Translations under genes and position numbers: made by a program | NCBI GenBank assembly: GCA_009746045.1 | Contig: RPFO01000276.1 | Span: 510,694 to 574,693 of the forward strand | From: Mesostigma viride | Lineage: Eukaryota; Streptophyta; Mesostigmatophyceae; Mesostigmatales; Mesostigmataceae | Direction of reading: 5' to 3' | DNA: 64,000 nucleotides | The notes under the pieces: model-generated | Seen by the model: the letters and a program-made list of their open reading frames with translations, nothing else | Databases searched by the model: none | What the model was told of the DNA's origin: nothing | In this document: piece by piece, positions 32,871-43,621 of the stretch | Numbering within the stretch: position 1 is the first letter of the stretch | How the letters are laid out: each line of letters opens with the position of its first letter

Positions 32871-32877
32871 GTTTGAA

Positions 32878-35800
32878 ATGCGTCAAGGACAGACAGTCGA
32901 TGAATTCATGGCCGAGGAACCTGACGACGGGTCGGCCAGTGGAGAGGATGCAGCACGCCAGTTTGCTAGAAATTATGACGAAGCAGTGGCCAGAGTCAAG
33001 GACGATACGCCATTGTACCCGGGATCTGAGAGCAAGGCGTTGATGTTTACATTGCAATTGCTGACGCTAATGGGGGAAAACTCATGCCCTCAGACCTTTG
33101 CTGATGAGCTCTTTAAGCTGTTGGGAAACGTTCTCCCCGCGGGCAACACTCTGCCCGACAGTATCTCGAAGGCACGGAAAGTGATCAAAGGCTTGGGCTT
33201 GGGGTACCGTGTGTACGATGCCTGCCCATGCGAGGGTTACTTGTACAAGGACAAGATTACTAAGAGCTGCCCTCTTTGCAAGCTGTCGTGCTACGAGACG
33301 TACACTGACAGAAACGGTGACATCGTCAACTCGCGGAAAGCGCATCGCCAGGTTAGGCACTTCCCCCTGATGGATCGGATTAGGGCCTGGTTCCGAGTCC
33401 CGGAAATGGCGGAAGCCCTTCAGTACGCTGCGAACCATGAAAACAGGGAGCCAGACTCATCCACGCGCGTTGTGGACGGCTTGAAAGGCAGGTTTGCACT
33501 TGTTTCTACGCCTAATCTGTTATGCAATGTGTGCCAAAGTATCAAGTTCGAGATTTTTCCTCTGGCGCGTATCTTTTGTTTGTACTGCTCTGATGGATAC
33601 CTTTCTTTTTACGTCTGGTGTTTCTTGTGCATGGACCTGTTCGTGCAGACAGCCGTGCCATCCAGCACATAAAGAACAACTGGGACTTTCGCAGCCAGCC
33701 GCGGAACACCATCTTCCTTTGAATTTTGACGGTGTATGTCCAAGGTCTTTCATGGATACCCACAGCAGTTGGCCCGCGTTTGTTTCCTGCGTGAACTTGC
33801 CCGAGTGGGTTATGGTGAATGGGCGTTTTGCCCTATGGTGCTTCTTGTGGGTGCCATGAAGGGGAAGGCCCGAAAACATGACCATTTTTTTGGACTTGAT
33901 CGCTGAGGACTTCCTGGTACTGTGGAAGGGGTATTACATTTGTGATGTGACGCTGGACGTGGCCGGTGTTTACACTACGACATTTGTGAGGTCCATTCTT
34001 GCTGGCATAATTCACGACTACCCGGCATACTCCAAGTCCCTGAACATTCCAGATGCAGGGTACTATCAATGCGTCCTACATGGTGATCAGTGGCGTGGGG
34101 TTTTTATCTCAAATGGCCGTATCGTTCTCCTTGGCAATGACCGCATGTTTCCCGAGGGTGACCCCCGCCGGCCGGCTCACGCTCCTGTTGTTCAGGAGAT
34201 GGACCATGCTGGCTACCTGAAGTACTGTGCTACGCTAAAAAAGCAGCCCGAGCCGTTTCTCAAGTTACCGTACTGGGTTCACCTGAAGATCCGTCATTTT
34301 ATTGACGAGTTCCATCTGTGTCCCAACAACTTCAAGCGGGTCATTCATTGCACAAGCGGTAATTGCTAAACATTTAATTGTATCATTTGATTGTGATTGT
34401 TGCTTGCATACATTGACTGTGGCCTATCTGTTCACATGGAAAGCTGATGTAATATTTTTTTTTTCTGTTTGTACTATATGCAGGGAAGGCTATGGCGAGC
34501 GGGTCACTTCGTGGCAGGCTGAAGGTCCTCGGTCTGAACCCGGAGCTGTGGCGGCCTGATGAAGACCCTCCACCGGAGGGAGACCCACCACCGGAGGGAG
34601 ACCCACCACCGGAGGGAGACCCTCCACCGGAGGGAGACTCTCCACCGGAGGGAGACCACCAAAGTCCACCGAAGAAAGGCCGCAAGAAGAAGAGGGCGCG
34701 CCAGCACCGCGCCCCGGGTTCCAGCTGACGGCTGAGGAAAAGGCTGATATCAAGCGTAAGTGTGACATTGGGTTTTTATTTTTCCTGTAATTTGGAAATT
34801 TAATATATGTAGGACTGACTATGGTCTGTGTGATTTACATAGGACTGACTATTTTTTTCGGCTGTCGTGTTACTACTATATGTTATTTTTTTGCGTGTGG
34901 TTGTAATGCGCAGGTCTCGATGACATCATGGCGCATAGCCTATACCCGACTACTTCACCGGCCGGATCAGTGGCTTGCTCTGCGATGCAAAGAGTACTGA
35001 AAAATCCAAGACGCGTGACAAAATCCTCTACTTTTGCAAGCAACTCCCGACCATCTTGCGTGGGCGGTTAGATGACGATGCACGACATGCATTTCTCCTT
35101 CAATCAGCGGCCTGGGACTTTGTGTTTTCTAGCGGCCCGGCGACTCAGCAGCAGTTGGATGAAGCTGCGGCGAGATGTTTTTGCTTGCTGCAGTGGCGAT
35201 GGAGCGTATAGCGCCAGCGTCTGAGATGGCAAAATCTGTTCATATGATGGCCCACCTGGCCCAGCAAATCCCCTTGTTGGGTCGATGTGACACCCGCACC
35301 ATGGCGTGGGGCGAGCGGATATGATGGGGGCCATCACGAAAGCTAAGCTGTCCAACGTCAATGTGGAGAGCTCCATGGACGGCGCATATCGCAAGTCTGA
35401 GGCGCTGACCTATCTGGCCTATCACATGGTGAAAACCGGGATGGTAAGTACACGCTAGTGACTGATTTTTTTTATGGATTTGTGTGCAGATTTAGTGTTA
35501 TGTACGCGCTGCTTAATTGTGGCCCGGTCTTGTGCTGCATGCACCTAATTTCTGTGCATATTTGTGTGCGCTGCTTGCAATGTCTTGTTTGCTTTCTTTT
35601 TTTTTTCAGCCAAAAGACCGCTACTACATCTGGGACGTCATCCACGCAGACCCGTCCAAGAAGGTCGAGTTGGGGGGGCGCAGCCGCAATTGGTTAAGAA
35701 TTTCACCGCCGCGGAATCTGCTGAAGTGGGCGCGATTTTGTTGGAGTATGCGCTGCCCAATGCGGAGTACAAAGATCCCGAAGTCAACGGCGATGAGGCC

Positions 35801-36852
35801 TACTGCATGGTAAGACGCCGCTGTCCTATTATTGTAAGTTGCTATTCTTTGAGCTGATTTTCTTTTAGTATATATGGAACTTCATCTGATTTCCAAGGAC
35901 TACTGCCGTTACTCTAGATAATTTTTTTTTCTTGCATTGCTATCTTGCTTTGTATACGATGTGCATGCAGGCGGCCCTTGTGCAGCGACCTCTCATGGCT
36001 CAAAGACTGGATCGGACTCAACCAGCAGCCGCTGGTCCCGGAGCTTGTCCAGGCTGCAGCAGCCGGCGTGCAGCTCAAGGCTGATGAGTATGATAGGGTG
36101 CACTTGTACGGTTTCAATTACCGGACAAAAGAAGCTGACAGGAAGCAAGCATGGCGGACTGCAAACTGTGGTGTAGCCTACCATAAGGAGGGAAGCAGCA
36201 CTCAGTACGGCTACCTGACCCACATTCTCGTGGCGAAGCTGGTGCGGCCGGTGCATGGGGAAGTGGACTCAACAGCTTGTGCTGAGAGTAGAGCTTTTCG
36301 ATGCATCGGAGGTGGCTTACATTCGGGATCAACGCTTGGTGTTGGTCCGCAGCGCCGAGGCACCACGCACGGCAAAGCTAGTGTGGCCAACATCTGTTAG
36401 CTCTGTTGGGTTTGTGCTGGACCCACGGCATCAGCCCCAGCTTTCGGTCATTCACTGCAAGCTGCCCCGTCACCTGGCAACCGGGTGGGCTTTGGAGAAC
36501 GAGTTTTTCCAAAGCACGGCGACAAGGTGGCAGGAAGAAGACATCAGGTACTTCGCACCTGAGCCGCCCGCTGAACGGCCGCCCGCTGAACCGCCGCCCG
36601 CTGCATGAACCGCCGCCCGCACCAGCGAGCACGGCGGCACGACCTTCACGCGCAGCCCCGCCGCGCAAGAAAAAGAAGCCGCCCGATGAACGGCAGCCCG
36701 CGCCGGCAACCACGGCGGCAGGACCTTCACGCGCAGCCCCGCCTCGCAAGAAAAAGAAGCTGCCCGCTGAACGGCAGCCCGCGCCGGCAACCACGGCGGC
36801 AGAACCCTCACGCGCAGCCCCGCCTAGCTCGCAAGAGAAAGAAGAAATCTGA
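32878..36852 (+). pseudogene. Tnp2-like (CACTA/EnSpm) transposase, several exons, frameshifted
   Basis: The first exon (ATG 32,878 to about 33,490) shows the transposase signature: LFKLLGNVLPAGNTLPDSIS, KVIKGLGLGYRVYDACPC, then SCPLCKLSCYE and RHFPLMDRIRAWF. After an intron come KNNWDFRSQPRNTIF, DGVCPRSFMDTHSSWPAFV and, across a 7-T homopolymer at about 33,885, LDLIAEDFLVLWKG and ILAGIIHDYPAY. Later exons hold PYWVHLKIRHFIDEFHLCPN, PPPEGD repeats (34,560-34,650), a DUF4218-like part (LCDAKSTEKSKTRDKILYFC; MMAHLAQQIPLLG) and a DUF4216-like C-terminus (VELFDASEVAYIRDQRLVLV), then Lys/Pro-rich repeats. The order agrees with plant Tnp2 proteins, which cut and rejoin the element ends. At least four frame changes or stops are present, so the copy is probably dead. 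Confidence 0.8.
36585..36850 (+). repeat. Repeat in the transposase tail
   Basis: Three units of about 75 bp containing GGCAGCCCGCGCCGGCAACC and GCAAGAAAAAGAAG, encoding PRKKKK basic motifs separated by Pro/Ala. It may supply nuclear localisation signals. Confidence 0.8.
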
Positions 36853-37149
36853 GGCTTTGGCGCCTGCATCACACAAGGGGAAGGAGCCCATGCCCCCGTT
36901 GCGCACAAGTGCACGCGCGCGCACGGTCAGGGACTATAGAGAACAAACCCCTACTAAGCAACGATCGAGGGGAATGACAGTGATTTTAACGGTAGTGATG
37001 CCAAGGATGATTCTGATTGATGCTGCTGCGCCAGCATTTTGCGGCCTCATTAGATGCTGCACACAAGTGTAATCATGCCGATATTATGTTGAATGAAGAT
37101 GCATCATTCATTGTTTGGGCCTAAACTGACTTGTTGTCGGTTCAGCCCT

Positions 37150-37462
37150 TGTATTTTTTACCACTTTTGTGCTCGTCGTGGTGTTCTTTTTACCACTTTG
37201 GCCACTTTTGCCACTTCTACCACTTTTTATCACTTTTTACCACTTTTTACCACCTTTTTCCACCTTTTACCACTTTTACCACCACTTTTAGGTGCAACCA
37301 TGGTAAAAGTCGCTTTAGGTGGTATTTTTTATCACTTTTTATCACTTTTAATCACTTTTTACCACTTTTTATCACTTTTTACCACTTTATACCACCTTTT
37401 GGTGATAAAAAGTGATAAAAAGTGATAAAAAGTGATAAAAGTGGTATTTTTTACCACCCCTG
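37150..37462 (-). repeat. Right subterminal array, inverted relative to the left
   Basis: Plus strand reads TTTTACCACT and TTTTTATCACT units. On minus these are AGTGGTAAAA and AGTGATAAAA, i.e. the left array turned round. The last ~60 bp switch orientation again (GTGATAAAAA units from about 37,402), next to the terminal CCTGAGTTCC. Confidence 0.95.
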
Positions 37463-37485
37463 AGTTCCTATAGTCCTCCGAGGGT

Positions 37486-37710
37486 AGCACATGTCCAGGC
37501 CTAGCCTTACTATCACGAAGAGTCCAGCGGTGGCCACCTTGCCAGTTGCCGCGCACGGCCAGGGCCGCTCGCCGTGTGAGGAAGAAGCGTCGTAGACGCT
37601 TGCAGCATGTCATACTCTTCAAGGTTCTGGGTAATGCTTCGTGTCCTCTCTGGGTTCTCTCCATGCAGTGACGGGCTTTGTTAATTGCTCATGGTTTTCC
37701 CTCTCTAGAG
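37486..37710 (-). mobile_element. LINE fragment, 5' half of the copy cut by the transposon
   Basis: Read on minus, GGCCACCGCTGGACTCTTCG, then GTGATAG and GACATGTGCTAC, aligns with CGTGGACTTTTCGTGATAGA and GGACGTGTGCTAC of the plus-strand LINE at 28,020-28,065. It stops at the transposon's right end. The homologous continuation begins at 28,684 on the other side. Confidence 0.75.
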
Positions 37711-37714
37711 GCAC

Positions 37715-37870
37715 GTGATTAATTAATCACGTACTTGATTAGACAAGCGCTCCTGTTGGGGAGTCGCGGAGCACAATTACACCAGATAAGAGTGCTTTCC
37801 ATCCCTGTTTGTTGCAGTCAGTGAGAAGGGGGGGGGAAGACTCCCCTCTTCCCTCATGCCCGAAGGCTTG
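37715..37870 (-). mobile_element. LINE-like 3' end with double hairpin (family C)
   Basis: On minus: GTGCTCCGCGACTCCCCAAC, then AGGAGCGCTTGTC, then CACGTGATTAATTAATC. It matches the plus-strand ends at about 40,250-40,300 and 46,110-46,165. The preceding CATGAGGGAAGAGGGGAGTC also matches the copy at 46,040. It is a solo 3' end without coding sequence. Confidence 0.65.
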
Positions 37871-38340
37871 CATGACAGCGGCTCTCATCATACCTATAGA
37901 CTCATAATTGCGTCTCGATCATGTGCACACTGGAGAAGGAGAGCCTGGCGGCTCTGGCTACTGTGGGTGCACTAAGACTGATCGAAGTGTGCGGGGGGCG
38001 GCCTAGCTAGATGCAGGCGGGTGCGTTGCTGTTGCTGCAATGCTGCCCCATTGAATATACCAGCTAGATCTGTTACCTCAGGACTGTCAGAACGGACTTA
38101 TCAAAATCCATGGAAGACGGAGAATTCTTAACTTAATCTCCAGGAATCACATAGCAGTGGTCGTATAATGCTTGTCTGGTTGAGTTCATTCCTATGAGGA
38201 TAAGGCCTTGTTTATTAATTAAATTAGGATAAAAGGATCCACCAGGCTTTTTCGACGAAAATGGCTGACGGCGGTATATATGGCTGACGGCGGTATGGCT
38301 GACGGCGGAGCTCAGATCTTTTGCGTCTGACTGACGGCCC
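37871..38340. other. Spacer with short GCTGACGGCGGTAT repeats
   Basis: Mixed sequence. Near 38,262-38,310, GGCTGACGGCGGTAT occurs three times. No gene supported. Confidence 0.4.
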
Positions 38341-40328
38341 CAAATTCGGTTAGACCACTTGCATTCGATGCGCTTTTTTCAGACGCACACGCCAGTGATA
38401 ATCGGTTACGGCTGAAACGCAGTATTGCCAAAGTTACTCTCGTGACAAGCAGCTATGACGACCCCAAAAGCAAAACGGAGTTTGGAAAAGGAGCTTTCCG
38501 GCTCCCAGCCCAACCCACTCGCCATCGTCGTTGCCCAGCCGACTGCATGGCACACAAACCCACCACCGGCAGCACACCCATCGCCAAGCGCCTCACCAGA
38601 GCCCAAGAAACCCTGCCACGAAAACAAATGGTGCCACTTCCTCCCAAGCCACGATTCCTTTTCTTTCAGCGCCTGGCTGGCCCTGACGAAGGATGAATGC
38701 GCCGAAATAGTCAAGTTCTTAGCAACGGAAGGCAAGCTCGAATGGGGCACGGCGGGCCCATCCACCACGACGTGCCCACCCTGCGCCTCGCTATCCTGTG
38801 CAGCCACTTCCAGCTCACTGAAGCCGCCATCATCGCTCAGCTCCGCACCCCAGCCCAGCCTGCGCGGCCGACAGCCACATCGGCTTCCTCCCTCTGCAAG
38901 GATGACATCCGAGCAGTGCTGGAGGAGCACGTGACCTGGCCATTGGCCGAGAAGCTGACCTCGCTGAACACGACGCTCAACACGGTGGAGGCCCGGGTCT
39001 CCAATGTGGAAACCAAAGGTCGTCCACAAGCTCCAACCACAGTTCACGGCGCTAGCTGCACATGCACCGCGGCGCAGGCATCAGAAACGCACGCTGCATG
39101 CACTTGTCTCTCGCCTTAACCAGGTGGAGGGCAAGTGCGGCGTGCTCATGAAGAAGCTTGAAGCCATCACTGCCCACACCGAGGCCCTGGCCTCACAGGT
39201 CCCAAAGCTAGATAGCGGAGCAGACGGCCACCATCGCATCCCAGCCATGCACCCCGGCTGCATGGATGCTGGTGACCTCCCGCCCCTCTCTTATGCGGAC
39301 CTGCTGCGGACAGCGACCGCCTCCACCACCGACGCCATCGCTACGAAACTCCAGGAGCTTGAAGACTTCCGCCAGGCCCAGCAACGGGAGGCCACCGACC
39401 GCGCCCGCCGCGACTGCCGGGTGGTGCTGCGTCGCGTTTCCCCATGCATGCACTGAAGCCAGGTGAGACGTCAACCATGCACCCGGCTTGGCGATGAGCT
39501 CAAGGACCCGCTCCCGTACCCTCATGGGCCTGGTAGGTGAGGTAGAACTGCATGGGTGCCACCGCCTTCCCCACTCACGGGACAAGGCCGCTCCCCCACC
39601 AGTCCTGCTCACGGCCTTCCCCTCCCCTGAGGATAAGCAGCGGTTCCTCTCTCGTCGCAAGCGGTTGCACGACCTCACCTGGACGCTGGACGACGACCTG
39701 ACCCCCGCTCAGCAGCAGCGACGCGACCTGTGGCCGGAATATCTCCGCCACAAGCAGGACCCCCAGAAGCCCAAGGTGTACTGCATGGACGGGCGGGGAC
39801 CTGATGATCAACGGCACATTGAGATGTGGACGCCCCCAGCGGGCTAGAATAGCTTGCTTAATAGCCCTATAGCTTGTATCCGGCATTGGTAGTCACTGCC
39901 GCCATGGCAGCCATGCTTATTAGAATGTTTGCCAAGCTGTGCCAACTTACCTAGTCACGTGCACCGCTCACGCACGGTACACAACCAGCCATAGCCTTAG
40001 CTTAGTCCTTGTACAGCCATGCTACGTCCTAGCTACTATGATCAGATTACTTGCCCATGCACGCTCCTTCAATGTTATGCCATGCTCACATATGGGTCTT
40101 ATTGCACCCACAGATTGCCAGATCGTTAGCGCGTGTCCGTTTAGCTAGCCGGCCGGTGCCCGAATGCAGCTGTGGCATGCCTTATAGGCATGAAGGAGAC
40201 TGGGGGTCTCTGCCCTTTCTCCTGTTGTGCACACACAGGGATTAATTAAAAGCACTTCGGTGCTCCGTGACTCCCCAACGGGAGCACGTGTTTAATTAAT
40301 TAATTAATTAATTAATTAATTATAATTA
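38340..40328 (+). mobile_element. ORF1-only L1-like element, copy 1
   Basis: The 5'UTR (38,340-38,454) shares GACGCACA and neighbouring bases with the leader of the intact copy at 43,473-43,560. The ORF1 remnant is 38,455-39,847; the 3'UTR is about 39,850-40,250. The 3' end has AGCAC-TTCG-GTGCT, then CTCCC-CAAC-GGGAG, then a TTAA tail from about 40,291. The tail is shared with copy 2, which points the other way. No reverse transcriptase ORF lies between ORF1 and the 3' end. Confidence 0.75.
38455..39847 (+). pseudogene. L1-like ORF1 protein, copy 1, frameshifted
   Basis: Starts MTTPKAKRSLEKELSGSQPN and has the same order as the intact 470-aa copy: Pro/Ser linker with SPSASPEPKKP, middle part, coiled-coil-like segment, then the C-terminal RNA-binding part (VLLTAFPSPEDKQRFLSRRK, RLHDLTWTLDDDLTPAQQQR). 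The frame changes at least three times (near 38,700, 39,000 and 39,460). L1 ORF1 proteins are RNA chaperones that package the element RNA. Confidence 0.75.
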
Positions 40329-41205
40329 GGGCTGGTTGTGTACCGTGTGTTAGCGGTGCACGTGACTAGGTATGGTGGCACACTGAGCTAGGCAAACATT
40401 CTAGGCAAGGCTGCCATGGCGGCAGTGGCTACCAATGGGTACAAGCTAGCTAGGGCTATTATTATACAAGCTATTCTAGCCCGCAGGGGCCGGGCGTCCA
40501 CATCTTGTGGTTGATCATAAGGTCCCCGCCCCTTCCGAGTACACCTTGGGCTTCTGGGGGTCCTGCTTGTGGCGGAGGTATTCCGAGGCCGGCACAGGTC
40601 GCGTCGCTGCTGCCGCTGAGCGGGGGTCAGGTCGTCGTCCAGCGTCCAGGTGAGGTCGTGCAACCGCTTGCGACGAGAAAGGAACCGCTGCTTGTCCTCA
40701 CGGGAGGGGAAGGTGAGCAGGACTGGTGGGGGAGCCGCCTTGTCCCGTGAGTGGGGAAGGCGGTGGCACCCACGCAGTTCTACCAGGCTCACCTACCAGG
40801 CCCGGCCATGAGGGTACGGGAGCGGGTCCTTGAGCTCGTCGGCAAGGGTGGTTGACGTCTCACCTGGCTTCTGGGGGAAGCGACGCAGCACCACCCGGCA
40901 GTCGCGGCGTGCGCGGTCGGTGGCCTCCCGTTGTACGTTGTGCCTGGCGCAAGTCTTCAAGCTCCCGTGGAGTTTTGTAGCGATGGCGGCGTCAGTGCAT
41001 GGTTGAGGGCGGCCGGTCGCTGTCCGCAGCAGGTCCGCATAGGAGAGCGGCTGGAGGTCCGGCCACCATCCTGCCGGGGAGGCTGGGATGCGATGGTGGC
41101 CGTCTGCTCCGCTATCTTTGGGACCTGTGTGGCCAGGGCCTCGGTGTGGGCGGTGATGGCTTCAAGCTTCTTCATGAGCACGCCGCACTTGCCCTCCACC
41201 TAGCT
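40329..41205 (-). mobile_element. ORF1-only element, copy 2, 5'-truncated
   Basis: On minus, coding from about 41,200 (MEGKCGVLMKKLEAITAHTE) to about 40,490, frameshifted, with LRGCHRLPHSRDKAAPPPVL and DLTWTLDDDLTPAQRQQRRD. It is closely related to copy 1 (nearly the same residues), and its 3'UTR (40,329-40,480) is an inverted near-copy of 39,842-40,000. Copies 1 and 2 therefore form a large tail-to-tail palindrome around the TTAA run. Confidence 0.75.
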
Positions 41206-41209
41206 CAGC

Positions 41210-41587
41210 ATACCAACAGCTACCTTCAGTTTTTCAGCCTATGCATGCACTCGCCTGCATGAACATTACCTAGTCATGTACATGTGTGCCCATGCTGCGC
41301 CACACACCCGCCAGATGATGCCTAGCTTTATCTATTTAGTTATGCAGTGCCCACGCAGAGAGCTACTCTCTGCTGAGACGCCATGCCCTACGGTCTGTAT
41401 GCCCTAGCCATGCTGATCTTCCCCCCTCTGTCGGTGCCCCTACTAGGCTAGGTGCCTGAATACAGCGGTGGGCAGGTGCACTTTGTGCACCCAGAGTAGG
41501 TGGCAGTTTACATTCCCCCACCTGCAGGAAGTAGCTAAGAGTGTATTAAAAGCCATATGCCCCTTCTCAGGGCTATTTAATAATTAA
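41210..41587 (+). mobile_element. Solo 3' end of the ORF1-only element
   Basis: Plus-strand 3'UTR sequence (GCCATGCTGATCTTCCCCCC; CATATGCCCCTTCTCAGGGC) ending in TTAATAATTAATTA. It is the mirror image of 41,588-41,990, the 3'UTR of the intact copy, and meets it tail to tail. No ORF remains. Confidence 0.65.
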
Positions 41588-43560
41588 TTAGGAACATAAC
41601 TTCGTTGGGAGTATTGAATTGAATTGAATTGTAACATAACTCCGTTGGGAGTATATGTAGCACATAGCCCTTGAGAGGGGGCGTATGGCCTATCATACAT
41701 CCTAAGCTACTTCCTGCAAGGGTGGGGATGTAAAGGACCCTTGCTCTAGGTGCACCAGGGCACTGGCATCCCCATGATCTTCAAGAGCTTATGCCCAGCG
41801 AAGGGGGAGCCTGTCATGGGGGGGAAGATCAGCATAGCTATACAAAGAAGCTAGGGCATGGCGTCTCAGCAGAGAGTTATTCCCTGCATAGGCACAACAG
41901 AACTAAATAAAGCTAGGCATCATCTGGGGTGTGGCTCATAATAGGCACACATGTACATGATTAAGTAAAGCGCGTGGCTTAGCTGAGATAGTGCCTCTAG
42001 GAGGCGTACATGTACATGGCCACGGTCTATCTATTCTACACTACTACTGCTATATTCCCCTAAGCTGGGGCGTCTGGAGTCGCTGGGGCCGCGGGGGGGG
42101 AGGGGGTCGCCTGCCAGGGCTTATGGCCGACGTAGATGGCCGCCCCCTTCCAGTACACCGGCTGTCCCGCCTTGGTCTGCCGGAGCTGGAGGTAGGTCGG
42201 CCATAGCTCCCGTCGCCGTTGTTGCTGCGCCAGGGTCAAGTCGTCATCAAGGGTGAAGAGAGTCTTCTCGAGCCGCTTGCGGCGTCTGAGAAAAGAAATC
42301 TTGTCCGCCGGGGTCTTAAAGGTGAGAAGGAGCGGGGGCGGCCCTGCCTTACCCCGCGCGCGGGGAAGGCGGTGGGCGGCCAGCTCGATCTCACCGTTAA
42401 GGCCCATGCGACCAAGGATTTCTCTCTCAAACGCACGCAAAAGCTTCTCGGAATTCTCACCTTCCTCCATCTTGAAGTTCTTGACAATGACGTTGAGGCT
42501 GCGCTTGGCGAGCTCGGCCTCCTCGCGGAGGTCAAGCGTCTGCTGTTGAAGCTGGGCTGCGACGGCGGAGGTGGTGGAGGTGGTATGTTGCTTAAGCATG
42601 TCCGCCCAGGTGGTGATGGGAGGAGCATCGCCGGCCAGGCCAGCCGGGGCTGGCTTGGCGGCAATGTCCTTCACCGCCTGGGCGGTGAGGCCTGCGGTGT
42701 TCTGCAGAACCTCGATAGCGATGGCGTTGTCCTTAAGACGCTGGTCGATGTCACGGAGCTGGGCGGTGATGGCGTCGGAGGTGGGGGTGGTGGCGGTGGA
42801 GGAGGCGAGGAGGCTGGAAGTGGCGGTGGAGATGGTGGGGAGCTCAGCAGCCAGCGTGCCGCCCATTGCCGCCACATCTGCGGCTAGGGGCGTCACGTGC
42901 TGTGAGATGGTTGCTTGGAGGTGGAAGAGGAAGGTGGATTCGGTCAAGGGGGAGGGGGTCCAGAGGTCCGTGACAGAGCGGTCAAGGATGGAAAAGAGGG
43001 CGCCGATCTGAAGACGGGGGCGAGACCAGCTGGCCAGGTTCTCAGATTGTTGTCGCATTGTGAACCGGCCGTCAGGTCCATTGCGGAAGCGGTAGCATTG
43101 TTGAAGGCGTTGGCACAGGTCGAGAAGGGAGGCGTGTGACCCATAAAACACGAACTCCAGTAGCTTGAGGGGTGGCATGTCGAAATAGCTGGGTCTGTGA
43201 TCGTTGAAGGTGTTGAAGGTGGAAAATATCCCGTCAACGTCAAAATCGCGCTCAGACCAGCTCGGTTCGGCTGGGCGGCTGCGTTTTGGCTCAGGCGAGG
43301 CTGAAGGCGAGGCAGGAAGCCCGGGGGGGTGCTGGACGACCACCAGTGCGCGACTAGTGGCAGCACTGCCTTCCGGCCCTGATGGCGAAGCTGCAGCCGG
43401 AGCTGCAGACGTATTTTCATTGCCGAGCGCAGCCGCCAGGCTGCGTTGCGTCGAGGCGCGTTTATTCGCCATATAGTGCGTTATAGCTTTGGAAAATTAT
43501 ATCAGCATGTGCGTCTAAGAAAGACGAAGCGATTGTGATATTCACAGCTGAATTCGGGGC
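41588..43560 (-). mobile_element. ORF1-only L1-like element, copy 3, intact ORF
   Basis: On minus: leader 43,560-43,473, ORF 43,472-42,060, 3'UTR 42,059 to about 41,600, then ACTCC-CAAC-GGAGT, GTTATGTTCC and a TTAA tail. A GAATT run at about 41,615-41,632 followed by a second copy of the 3' terminus shows a further nested insertion. There is no second ORF, so the element must borrow its reverse transcriptase. Confidence 0.8.
42060..43472 (-). CDS. L1-like ORF1 protein, 470 aa, intact
   Basis: One uninterrupted frame from ATG (MANKRASTQRSL). Residues 1-75 are Ala/Pro/Ser-rich with a basic KRSRP near 63-67. Residues 76-190 are a folded-looking region of unknown type (WSERDFDVDGIFSTFNTF; PPLKLLEFVFYG). 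Residues about 195-325 are Ala/Thr/Ser/Gln-rich and could form a coiled coil used for trimerisation. Residues about 324-400 look like the RRM of L1 ORF1p (SLNVIVKNFKMEEGEN; RARGKAGPPPLLLTFKT; KISFLRRRKRL), and 401-455 like its C-terminal domain (LFTLDDDLTLAQQQRRRELW). L1 ORF1p binds element RNA and acts as a chaperone. It is the only undamaged element ORF I found in the window. It is almost certainly an ORF1 homologue; clade not determined. Confidence 0.8.
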   Translation of the reverse strand: MANKRASTQRSLAAALGNENTSAAPAAASPSGPEGSAATSRALVVVQHPPGLPASPSASPEPKRSRPAEPSWSERDFDVDGIFSTFNTFNDHRPSYFDMPPLKLLEFVFYGSHASLLDLCQRLQQCYRFRNGPDGRFTMRQQSENLASWSRPRLQIGALFSILDRSVTDLWTPSPLTESTFLFHLQATISQHVTPLAADVAAMGGTLAAELPTISTATSSLLASSTATTPTSDAITAQLRDIDQRLKDNAIAIEVLQNTAGLTAQAVKDIAAKPAPAGLAGDAPPITTWADMLKQHTTSTTSAVAAQLQQQTLDLREEAELAKRSLNVIVKNFKMEEGENSEKLLRAFEREILGRMGLNGEIELAAHRLPRARGKAGPPPLLLTFKTPADKISFLRRRKRLEKTLFTLDDDLTLAQQQRRRELWPTYLQLRQTKAGQPVYWKGAAIYVGHKPWQATPSPPAAPATPDAPA

Positions 43561-43621
43561 TCAAACGTGAAAGTTATGAGCTCCGACAGCCATGGCTACC
43601 TCGTGGCTCGTGGCTCGTGGC

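Larger units (their letters stand above)
28685..37480. mobile_element. CACTA/EnSpm-like DNA transposon, about 8.8 kb
   Basis: The ends are inverted repeats: AGAACTCAGG at about 28,685 and its near-complement CCTGAGTTCC at about 37,461-37,470. Long subterminal arrays of the GTGGTAAAAA type lie in opposite orientation just inside each end. A CTA next to each end is a plausible 3-bp target duplication. Inside are a Tnp2-like transposase gene on plus (32,878-36,852) and a second gene on minus (29,834-31,924). The termini lack a CACTA start; the transposase identifies the superfamily. The element interrupts an older LINE copy whose halves flank it. Both genes have frameshifts, so this copy is probably inactive. 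Confidence 0.8.
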
